Shown here one piece after another: positions 25,339-35,800 of a stretch of 64,000 nucleotides of DNA (position 1 is the stretch's first letter; every line of letters starts with the position of its first letter). Under the pieces are notes generated by a model. That model searched no databases, had not been told where the DNA came from, and saw only the letters and a program-made list of their open reading frames with translations. Origin of the DNA: Malurus cyaneus samueli (lineage: Eukaryota > Chordata > Aves > Passeriformes > Maluridae); contig CM019216.1 in assembly GCA_009741485.1 (NCBI GenBank), positions 19,980,185 to 20,044,184 of the forward strand, written 5' to 3'. Both the position numbers and the translations under genes were made by a program.

Positions 25339-26822
25339 TTTTTTTTTTCCTGCTTGTTGTACCCTTCCTCGGGTTTTATTTTTTAAATGGTTCAATATAT
25401 ATTTTTTTCCCTCTGAACAAGCCCTGTGTCACCTTCTGCAAAAGTTTTCTGCTTTCTTGCACAAAATTAGGCATCTTTCCTGGTGTTTCCTTTTATGGAC
25501 AATCATGGAAAGCAGCTAACTTTATCTGCGCACTGTGAAAAGCTACTGAGAGAAAATTTAAAGAATACCCTTTAAGGAAACAGTAGGATAAAAAGGTCTT
25601 TTGGCCTCTCTGAGGATCTTATTCAGCCTGATTCTTCAAAGTCAGAGTCTAATTTCCAGTCCTGCTGTAAGCCACATGTCATGACCTTGCTAAGTGGGTG
25701 GAAATCACAGGGAGACAAATAAGAAAAGGAACAGAAGAAAGAAGGAGAAGGGAATTTCAATTACAGTTGGAAGAACAATGAGTAGTTCAAAAGCAGAGTT
25801 TCTATTAGCTCAGTGGATAGGTTTCTTTTTTTTTTCTGATTTGAATGCAGTCTGAATGATGTATTACATAAGAGCCACCAAACAATTCAAGTGTTTCTCT
25901 TGAGTTATTGAATTACCTGTTTATTGAAATCCATGCATCTCCTACATCTTTCCCTTTTTTTTCATCCCTGACTTTTGCAGTATTGTGACTAAACCCTGAG
26001 ATCTTAAATAAATTCCACACTTCTTTGCATTCACATGGAGATTGTAAAACAGAAAATATCTTGCCATAATATGCACATCCCACAAAATACTGGAATCAGT
26101 AGGGCTGCAGTCGATGTGGTTTTGCTGATTTGAAACAAAGAACAACATGAACTGTAGAGCTGATCCTAATAAGTCTCTATCACACATATGTACATGGAAA
26201 CACAAATGTTAACCTAAGCAAATAAATTGTCATAGCCATCCTCATGCTGGTATTTTATATTCATTCTCATTCTGAATTGAAAGCAGAAAAAAATTTTTGA
26301 ATTGACGCTATGGTTAAAAAAAATAGGGGTCACCGTACATGTGAGAATATGTCCACTAAAAAGGATATGGTGCTCCTGCATAGAATATTATGCTATTAAA
26401 ATGAGAGTAAGAACTTCAGAATTTATGTTTTTTACATGGTTGTTACAGAAGATATCACTGCATTAAATTGCACTTTGAGCTATTTGCTCATCTACAGCCA
26501 TTGTGTTTGAGAGAGCAAGCAGCAATGTTGCAGATTTTGCCTTTCTGAGCCTTATTTTTGTTATATTTGCTCTACAGGGCTATTTCACGGCCCTGAATGC
26601 AATCTGTGTAAAGCTTTAAGAGGCGGCTTTTTCAAAAGAATGAACTCTGCATTGAGATGAAGATGGTTGGGCATGGATTCATCAGGATGTCACGTCCTGG
26701 GGGACGTGACAAAACAAAAGCCAGCGGAATTAATTCCTCCATGTGCCCTGAACCTCAGGGAGACCTCACAGCTGACAATCTGCCCAGGTTTGTCTCATGA
26801 TCACAGGGCACAAATAAACCTA
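23831..26822. other. 3 kb of noncoding DNA
   Basis: AT-rich unique sequence with a (GTTTT) microsatellite at 25293 (separate entry). No gene or transposon recognised. Confidence 0.55.
25293..25348 (+). repeat. (GTTTT)n / poly-T
   Basis: GTT units, then about five GTTTT units, then 16 Ts. Overlapping open frames here encode mostly Phe/Val and are artefacts of composition. Confidence 0.9.
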
Positions 26823-27024
26823 TTCCTCTCTCAGTCTTTAACCCTGTCACACTGAAACATCATAAGGACTAATGAGAGCTGCAGGCAAAGGCAGAGAATA
26901 TGAAGAACATTCCCATCTGATTCTCCCTCAAGCCTACTGGCCAATTTCAAACAAATCACCTCTCCTTGTGTCTCTTTTCTGTATTTTTAATGTTGGGCAG
27001 GGAGACACTGACTTCATTTCAAGG
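26823..27024 (+). repeat. Inverted repeat, left arm (202 bp)
   Basis: This arm is the reverse complement of 27915-28116. Comparing by eye I count about 9 mismatches and no indels over 202 bp (about 95% identity). The outer ends break off sharply: 'ttcctctctcag' is shared but the bases before it are not. Likewise 'ttcatttcaagg' is shared and the sequence after it is not. The arm is not recognisable as CR1, an LTR or a DNA transposon and has no coding potential. Because it is not a known repeat, two independent insertions are unlikely, and a local inverted duplication is the simplest reading (inference). Confidence 0.93.
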
Positions 27025-27914
27025 TAGAGCTTATTGGAAACTTCATCCTGAAATTTACTGAGACATTGAGTCAGAAAGCTGCAAACTACAGGTGTGGTTC
27101 AGATGCTTCTGAATACTCCAACATTAGGACCTGGCATTTTCTTTCTCAGTGTTATTGTCTATACTTGGATTTGAAATGCAAACTTTTTCCTTCCCTGTCT
27201 TTAATTTATTGAAGCCAAAGTCAGAGGAGAAGTTTAACATAAAAGAGGAGGATTTGGCATCTTTAGAAACTTGATTTGAACTTGAGAAAAAAAATTTGTT
27301 GGAACTAAGATATCAAAGCCTTTACATTTTTAGGCAATTAATATATTTAGTCCTTTCAAGAAAAAAGTTAAGTAGTGGAGCTTTTCCATGTAAACTAGGG
27401 AAGGATTTAATTTTACTTTGTTATAATGTTATTGGGTTTTCTTTACACTATGATATAACAACTAAATAGAAATTTAATCAACAACATTCCGTATTCATAA
27501 AAAGATTTTTATTTTTCTATGAACAATGAAAGTAATCTTCAAATATATGTAAAATATATGACATATATCTCTACATGCATTTACTTATGTATGCATGACT
27601 GGAAACACATATATATATATATGTTTATATATACACATATGTATATATGTATATATATATATATCCTTTTTAGCCTACTGTTTATATATAAATAAATAGA
27701 ATATTTCCCTCATTTTTGCGAAGATTTTTGTGCTAAAACAAGTATCTATGCAACTCAAGATACTGCAGACAGAGTCAAATGATGGTAAGTATGCAAAAAA
27801 AGTGGTCTCTGATACCCTGGATGATGGAAAATTTGAAGTACTAGAAAGAAAAAAGAAAAAAAAAAAGAATATGTATCTCTAATTATCCAGTTTTTATTGA
27901 AAGATTTCAAAGCG
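27025..27914. other. Spacer of the inverted repeat, 890 bp
   Basis: AT-rich noncoding spacer between the two arms. It contains a TA-rich, partly self-complementary microsatellite (27606-27665) and an A-rich run (about 27848-27868). No gene or transposon recognised. AT-rich palindromic DNA is a known site of fork stalling and template switching, which would fit a local inverted duplication (inference). Confidence 0.6.
27606..27665 (+). repeat. TA/CATA microsatellite
   Basis: Alternating TA runs joined by GT, AC and CATATG, so that much of the tract can pair with itself. It lies near the middle of the inverted-repeat spacer. Confidence 0.85.
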
Positions 27915-28116
27915 CCTTGAAATGAAGTCAGTGTCTTCCTGCCCTAAATTAAAAATACAGAAAAGAGACACAAGGAGAGGTGACTTGTTTGAAATTGGCC
28001 AGTAGACTTGAGGGAGAAACAGATGGGAATGCTCTTCATATTCTCTGCCTTCACCTGCAGCTCTCATTAGTCCTTATGATGTTTCAGTGTGACAGGGTTA
28101 AAGACTGAGAGAGGAA
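27915..28116 (-). repeat. Inverted repeat, right arm (202 bp)
   Basis: Reverse complement of 26823-27024. About half of the mismatches are transitions, the rest transversions, so the duplication is not brand new. A T-rich tract (28125-28151) begins 8 bp beyond the outer end. Together the arms could fold as a long hairpin with an 890-nt loop if transcribed. Confidence 0.93.
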
Positions 28117-28699
28117 ATCATGTCTTTTTTTATTTTTTTTTTTTCTTTTTTACAGCAGCGCTGTTAAATGTTCCTAGTTCGCAGCTTTGGCTGTTTTCAA
28201 TGTCATGTTCTTCAGATGTGAGGTTTAGCCTTTGCTGGAAAGTTCTTCCAGAGTCTATGAAAAACTAAATAAATGAATGAAACACAACATTATGTTTCAT
28301 TATTTTTTGCCCTTTACTACATACAAAAAGTCTCATAAATAAGTTACAGAGTGCAATCCTCATCAACACAGCCTCCAGCACTTCTCATTTGGAGCCTCAC
28401 TCATCAAAGGGCACGCTACAGTAGTGCCTGGGCTGAGGTCATGGTCCAGGGGAGAGGAGATTTTCTTTGTGCAGACAGATGATAAAATTGTTCTTTGGCT
28501 CCTGATTCAGTGAGAAATATACATTAGGTTATGTAGTTATTTTCATACTATGAAAATCTGTGATAAGAAATCTGATCTTGATAGGTGATAGCTTTTTTCC
28601 TGTGGCTGAATAAGATATTTCTGAAGATAGCAAATGTTGATTTGTACACTTTTTCTATGTATGCATTAGAAGAGAATAAAACAGAATAACAGGTTCCTA

Positions 28700-28729
28700 T
28701 CAGATGTAAATCAGTATAACTACACCAAT
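28700..28729 (+). repeat. Possible scrap of ancient amniote repeat
   Basis: The text 'gatgtaaatcagtataacta' followed by 'cacc' resembles the 'ggtgtaaatcagcatagctc' core found in very old amniote repeats. It is only about 30 bp and could be chance. Confidence 0.25.
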
Positions 28730-29284
28730 ACACAACAACTTTAAATAAAGCAATTCAAAGCAGAGCTCTTAGAAAATATCTTTCTTCTCATAAAATTCTG
28801 TATATGTACATACATATTTCTATATGAACTAGTTATTTATTTCCATTTAGTCCAAACTGGCATCTTTTCTTTTTGAAAGCTTTATGGTGACAATTACATC
28901 CAGCTGCTACTCAAAATATTTCAGGTGAAATCACCCAGGTGTATTCATGAAAAAGGAAAAGTGAATGGTTATATTGCTTATTACTCCAATTACCCTCATC
29001 TGTTTCTTTTTAGTTTAGCAACTACTAACAGACACACAGATATTGATGCCATGGCTACAGACCTCTGGCTCCATTCGTGAAGTGTTTGGCTTCATTTTTC
29101 AGAACTGAATTTGAACCTGGGTACATTTCACAGTTTTATTTGTCTATTATGCCACATAAATGTCAGGCCAGGATTCAATAGTACCTATTTTCCATTAAAA
29201 TGTGCATATGATTAAAATGTGGTGGTCTGACTCTCAAGCTACAGTGGGAAATTGGTTTGAATTCTGTTGTTGCAATATACTTAA

Positions 29285-29313
29285 TTTTTTCTTTTTTTTT
29301 TTTTTTTTTTTTT
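29285..29313 (+). repeat. Poly-T tract
   Basis: Six Ts, one C, then 22 Ts. Simple sequence. Confidence 0.9.
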
Positions 29314-29990
29314 AAATCTAAGTTGATGCATAATTCCTTTGGATTGGATTAAGTTTTATATGTATTTATAAGCTGGAAGACAGTGCTTTCTCAATTTTAC
29401 TGAAGATTTTAAGACCAAAATTACCAACTATCTGTACTTCATGAGACTGAATTCTTTAGTTTATAATAAAACAGAAATAAATTCCATGTTATTCTTGTAT
29501 TCTGCTGTTATCTACTTAATTCTACAATTACAATTCACATTAAGCAGCAGTGTTGCTGTTGTGCCTTATTGCTAAAACCTGTTCCTTTGCTGATGGATTT
29601 AGGTGCAATGCCTGATTATCCTTCAAAAAAAAAAAAACTTAATAGTTTCAATCATCTTCTCAGTGAGAAAAGAAAGAAATGTTGATTTATTCTGAAGAAA
29701 GAAATTAGTGCAGATGCTCTCTTCAAATTGTAGCCTATATTCTGGATGCAGCTCTATTTATTTCAAGCATTGAGGCCGACAACCCAAGATGAATAGTCAC
29801 TGCTAGTATTTCCTACAGCCGCAAGGAGAGACCCTCTCTGGAGGATCCAGGTCCTAAATGGGCTGAACTGATCCCTTCAGTTACTCACCTTTTTCCCAAG
29901 ACCATAAGGGGGATCTTTGTTGATGGATATCTAATAGGTTAAGTAACAGTTCAGTTTCAAATGTGAAGAAGAATGAACCAGGACCTATGA

Positions 29991-30206
29991 TTTTGTTAAT
30001 TTTTTGGTTTTGGGGTTTTTTGTTTACCTTTTTTTTTTGCTTATTTTGGGTTTTTTGGTGTGGTTTTTTTTTTTTTTTTTTTTTTTTTTTGTGTTATTGT
30101 TTGTGGTTTGGTTTATGTTTGGTTGGTTTGTTTGCTTTTTGTTGTTTTTTTTTTTTTTTTTGGTTTTTTTTTTTTTGGGGGCGGGCAGTGTTTGTTTTTT
30201 CGCAGT
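29991..30206 (+). repeat. T/G-rich low-complexity tract, about 215 bp
   Basis: Nearly all T and G, with T runs up to 27 and scattered GG or GGGG, ending in TTTTTTGGGGGCGGGCAG. It produces several spurious overlapping frames rich in Phe, Trp, Gly and Leu on the plus strand. The strong strand asymmetry is striking, but no coding or RNA function is evident. Confidence 0.9.
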
Positions 30207-32656
30207 TATTTAGTCTTTGGAAAGAGAATGTGCAACCGCTATCGCCATACCATAAACCATGGTAGTAATTACAAATGCATATATGGAACTTCCCAGATCC
30301 ATCCTCATCTCTAATACTTACAGTGGTGAGTGGTAAAACCTCTCCATTGACACATGCAGCATCTCCCCACAGCAAGGCACCCCCTTTGTATCCCTCAAGT
30401 TCTTTTATTGTTGTTGCTGAGTGGAGCTTTAACAACAAGCTCTCAAATTTGAAGGCATTTTGCAGCCCACTGCAGTCTGCTTTCCTGCTTTCTGACTTTC
30501 CTAGAGCACCTTTCAATTTAGTTGCACAATTCCACTCTGGGTGCTCAGTTAAATCTTTCTCTTCATGTTGTTTTGTTGTCACTTTTGGTCTGCTTACTCC
30601 TCTAGTCTGCTGATTTGCATATGGTTGGCAGCTTATTTATATTTTCCTTGTGTCTATTAATATAGTGTTAGGGTTCAAATCTGTCTGGAGGAGTTTGTAC
30701 ACAAGTAGCATTAGCTAGCACCCAACTCTGGATCTAATAATTAGAGATGAATGAGTACAGAAGTACCAATGCTCTCCTCAGGCTTTCTGAACCAGCAGAA
30801 TAATTAACTGAGCACCTCAGGCAGGCTTGCTTTAAGGAGAGAGCTCCAGAAACATAATGCTGCACTTCTGTGATATATCAAGGCTGTTTTCCTTAGCTGA
30901 AAAATATAGAATTTATTCCCTCTTCACTTTGACTGACATTTGGTTTCTATCTAATTGCTGGTTTTTCTCTTAGATCTTAATCATTTGCATCACACTTTAA
31001 AGAGAAAAAAGATCAAAGATCAGAGGGTAAGAAGATATGAAATATGTTTCTTAGCTGACCCATAGTCATGTATAAAGATGAACATAAAATTTGAGGCCTG
31101 TGGGGGTTTGCCTCTCCCTTAGCAGTGGAAAAGCTGTGACAAGACAAGGGGTTATGGGTTTTAACTGTTTCATGAATAAACACGTTCTTCAGTCAGCAGA
31201 GAACCTTTTGCAGGCACTGTAGTGACTGAAGAAAGACAAAAACTTACCAAGGAATTTCTCTTTATTGTGCATTCTGTTCTTATGTGAGGACAGGGTCAAA
31301 AATAGAAATATTGGGAAAAAATAATAGAAATAACATAGAAAATATTTTCTTGCTAATATTTCTGGTGTATCATAATGTAATTGAGCTTATTATTTCAATT
31401 GAATAAAATCCTCTAGGTTAAAAATCCAAAATTAATCTGCTACTGCTTTCAGATTTATGACTTGATAGAATGAGATTGTCTGACCAGTGTTGGAAGCATT
31501 TGAAAAGACAACTACTGTTATTAATAAATGTATATAGAACAAAATATTCCACTGTATAAATTTATTATTTGTCCATGACTTGGGTGTGTGTACAGAGTAT
31601 GTTAGAAGTGGAAAACGACAAAGGAAAAAAAATCACAGCTGTATGGAATCTTCTCTTCTCTAGAGGAACAGTTGAGGAGTATAAAAGTAATCATCCTGGA
31701 AAAGAGACAACTTTGGAGAATATGATGGGGAGTGTCTGAAAGATGAGTGTCATGCAAGGATAGCAGGAGATGATTACTAACTGTTTTCCAGTGTGACAAC
31801 TTAGGTTTGTCAAATGAAACTGCAGGAGATAAGAAAGAAACTGAAGATATTTCTCTGTGGGAAATGCAATGGCCTGCAGACTCAGGCAAACCCTTCCTGC
31901 TCTAAGAGTGGTCAAACACAGAACAGACAGCCCAGAGATGTTGTGTCATTTCCACATATTCTTTCAGATTATCAAACCCCAACTAGGTCCACTTCTGAGC
32001 AACCTGCTTTAGCTGATCCTGTTTTAAATAGGGAGGTTGGGAAACAGTCTCCAGATGTCCCTTACTCTCATCCCCTCTGTGAATCTGTGAAAATGCTTGG
32101 CATATAATAGGTATGAAAAATTTCATTTAATTTCAAGCACAACACACTTTCTATGGTTTCCTTCTTCTTGGTTTCATGATTTACTAGAGCACTTTTCATC
32201 TTCTCGCTGTCAGTGGTAGGCTGTGCACCATGTTTATGTGTTTACAAGACGAGAAAGATCTGCCGTGGTATGAAAATTCATGACTTAAAAATCAGGAGGC
32301 TGTCATGAGTTCAGACCTTGTAGCTGTGTCTGTAGAAATGGTAGACATGTTGTAAAGCTTGAACAGCCACAGATGCCACTGTTTTTTTCCCTTCAAAACT
32401 GTGGAGGAAATACAACTTTCACATTGTGGCTATCCTATGCAGCACCATCTTATTTTTAGGGACTCTTATCATGGTCAAGTCAGTGAACCCTTTGAAGCAA
32501 CTCTTGAAAAAACATTTTTGAAATTGTTTTCATGAACTTATTTTAGCCACCTTCAAACTTCAGGACACTCATTTAGCAACTGTATTGATATTTATCCATT
32601 TATAATGTTAGTGTGTCATAATTAAGAGGAGGTAAATAAAAAATATGGCCACTGGG

Positions 32657-32812
32657 AATCTCATGAGGTTTAATAAAACCAAGTGCAAGGTGCTGCACCT
32701 GGCTTAGGGCAACACCCAGTACCAAAACAGGCTGGGGGATGAGGAGACCAAGAGCAGCACTGCCAGGAAGGACTTGGGACAGCTGCTGGGTAAAACGGCA
32801 GATATGAGACAA
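32657..32812 (+). mobile_element. CR1 LINE, internal ORF2 C-terminal fragment
   Basis: The plus-strand frame reads LMRFNKTKCKVLHLA, a stop at 32705-32707, then GNTQYQNRLGDEE and ARKDLG. This follows the conserved CR1 ORF2 tract 'MRFNKAKCKVLHLG.GNPQYQYRLGDE', which lies just after the reverse-transcriptase domain. Both ends are truncated and the 3' UTR is absent, so this is an interior fragment. It is a dead relic. Confidence 0.88.
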
Positions 32813-35800
32813 TTATATAGCTAGATCAGATAGGTTTTAGTTAAACTGGGTTCAGTTTAGCCAGCTAAATCTTCTATTAAATATTCATTCTTAGATATGT
32901 CTTAGTGATGACTTGGTTAAAAATGGTCCAGAGAGGAAAAGAAATTAATTTAGTATGTTCAGATACACTTTTTAAAATCTCTTCAGGCTCATATTTATGG
33001 AATTACTTTCCTCAGTCTTTGAAGACCAGACGTTTTGTCTTATTTTTCTCAACTAAAATAAATGTTAACAATAGCATGACAGAAGATTCTCAGCTTGGTA
33101 GCCTCAGGAGAATTTGGAACTGTTCAGAAGCTGTCCAGACACCCTCAGAAACCTTCCTTTGTGTTCCTGCTCAAACCTTGACATTTCCACACTGATGGCC
33201 TCTACCCAAGAAGTGTAAAATGTTTGTACTCCTTGGCTTCAATTTCCATTGACAGCTGATTCGCTGTCTTCCGAAGGACTGAGACATATTGTGAGTCAGC
33301 ATTGCATATTTAGGGCCAGATCTGCAGCCAAGATAAATTGGCAGGATTCCACTGATCACTATTCAATATACCTGGAATTGTACAGGCAAGTGATCGGTAA
33401 AGAAATAATGAAGAGAAATTAAAATGCCATAATTGCATTTGCTGTTGAATATCAAACTGGTATTTACTGAGATAAATCAGCTTGTAAACAGCCTTCATTG
33501 CTAATTGTTCTTGTCTTTGAGGCTATTAGCAATATAATATTTTATTTAATTGCTTAATAAATTAAATTTTTAATAAATAAATTTTTTAAGGCTAAAACAA
33601 CAAACAGCTTTTGAGATGCCTAAACCCATCCATTTTGGCTCTATTTAAATGAAAAGAGTGAGGGTTTATCACAGTTAAAACACAGCAATCAGGCTGAAGA
33701 AAGAGGCATAGGGGAAGCTGCACAGCACAGCCTGTGCTGTCTGTGAACTCTCCGTGCCACGTACATCAATCAGCCCTCACCACTCCGATAGAATACAGTC
33801 AGTTCTTCCATTCAGAGGAGGTAAACAAGGATGTTTTGCCTTTTCCCTCTTGTGCAATGTTTCTATAGTGTTTTCATCAACACAGGTTTTGCTGGTCAGG
33901 AAACAGAGTGTTGATGTTGCAATGTCCTCCTGTACCACTCGTTAGTGTGTACACTCATCAAGGCTCAATGGGTTTAGTTCAGACTGTAGGTGGCTGCTTG
34001 TAATTTCAAAAATGTTGGGGTAAAACCATACTATGGCCAAAAGCAGGCTGCAATCATCCTCCTTACACTGATACTGAACACATCCAGAGAAAGAGACACA
34101 GCACAGCACAAGAAATTTGGTGTAAGACACACCTACACTGCTTGTATGAAAGGATTTCCTAAGTGTATCTTCCAGCAATCATAGCATCAGTCAAGGAACT
34201 CACAGGAAGAACTGTTCATAGAAGCACAGAGAAATATAATTTAAAAAAGGGTATTAAATAATATTATTTGGGGATAGTTTCCCTAAAGTAAGTGAAGGAA
34301 AATGTAGGTCATTCTGGATTAAGAAATTATTCTTTTGAAGTTCTAATCCACTCTCTAGCACCACTCTCAACATAAATTTAGTTTGGACCTTATGAACAGT
34401 ATGACATGTTTTTAAATGACAAATGGGTAATGAGAAATAGTCCTGATCACCAAGAAAATAATTTCAGTGAAATGTATTAATGCTGTGAAAGATTACTTCA
34501 GCTTTCTATGATACAGCACTCTATTTCAGTGTGCTTTTATAAGTCACCTTCTGTACAAAGACTGAGCCTAAAAAATGATAATAAGACCATCATACATTCA
34601 CTCCATATGTGTATAATATAATGAAAGGGTATTCATTATTTTCAATACTTCTCTCAGAAACATGGTAGAATTTCTGTTGAGAGTAAATGAGAATTTTTTT
34701 TTTCTTTCCTAAATGACAAATAGCTTTTGGCCAGGGCACTGAAACAAGCAGCAGCACACTCAGCTGATTTGGTTCTGCTAAGCACTTGCTCTAGGGAAGA
34801 TATCACAGATAGCACAAGATGCAAGAGGAGGGTTATGAGGTTTACCCTTCTCTGTTTGAGTATTGCTCTGAGACATGGGACTATGCCAAAGCAGAGATGT
34901 TGACAGCCTGGCATGACAACAAATGGAATCTTGAGTATGTCTTTTATTTCTTGCTTTTCGTTGTTGGAAGTTTAAAGGTCACGTTTCATTCCGGGGAAGA
35001 ATGAGATTGTTCTGAAAACACAGGGGTTTCTTTGCAGCAAAGGATAATGGGTTCCTATCCAGTTGGGATGCACAACCCCCATCTAGGTGGTACCTTTGCA
35101 GATGACTGTGAGGATTATTGTCTGTGTGAGTGTGAGTGAGAGGGGTGTGTGTATGCCATTTAGAACAGACAAAGTATTTAAGTGTTTCTCTGTTGCTAAT
35201 TTCAGTAAGAGCTGAGGCTTCTTTGAGATAGAGATTCCGGTTAATTTTAGAACTCAGTTGATTCAAGCACCTTCTAACTTCAAGTAAAATAATCACTACA
35301 GCACAGAGATTCTATCAATCATAGCAAGGTTTGCATGCTTATTTAGCTAGCTTGTAATTAAAGGCAGCTAAAAATATCATGCATGAATGGCAAGTTTCTA
35401 CTTTTTTATTTAGCTCATCTCCTTCAGAGACAAGACACAAGTCCCATCAATCACACAGTTGGTAACTGAAGTCATTATCACTAAAATTAAGGCAATTATA
35501 TACAAATGAATATTAATGAATCTTTCAGTCAAAATCCAGGTCAGTTTCCAAGAATTTTAACAAAAATATAAAGAAGTTCCTCTTTTCCATTTAATCTTTT
35601 GTCAAATAATCAGCACCAAAAAGGACACACCTTTTGTATTTAACTAACATCATGGATTGAGGTTTTAATGAAATTAATAACAGTATTTTTCCAGCATGAT
35701 GCAGAGTGATGTGTTAATTAACATTGTTCTCACAAAAAGTGACACAATGTTACACTAACTTAACTTTGAAGTTGTCATTTCCAGTTGCCATTAGCTCTAT

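Larger units (their letters stand above)
28117..32656. other. 4.5 kb of noncoding DNA
   Basis: No gene recognised. It contains T-rich tracts at 28125-28151 and 29285-29313, a large T/G tract at 29991-30206 (separate entry) and a scrap of a possible old repeat at 28700. A 162-codon minus-strand frame (30094-30582) is the longest in the window. Its C-terminal third is only the complement of the T/G tract (Lys/Gln-rich) and the rest matches nothing I know. Confidence 0.5.

Noticed and set aside
27606..27665. Hairpin-forming TA tract as a microRNA precursor
   Set aside because: Simple alternating sequence pairs with itself trivially, and no miRNA-like stem of mixed composition is present.
30094..30582. 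162-codon minus-strand open frame
   Set aside because: The C-terminal third is the complement of a T/G low-complexity tract. The remainder has no recognisable domain and overlaps another frame. There are no splice or promoter signals I can support.
30661..30690. GGTTCAAATC, like a tRNA B box
   Set aside because: No A box at the proper distance and no cloverleaf can be drawn around it.
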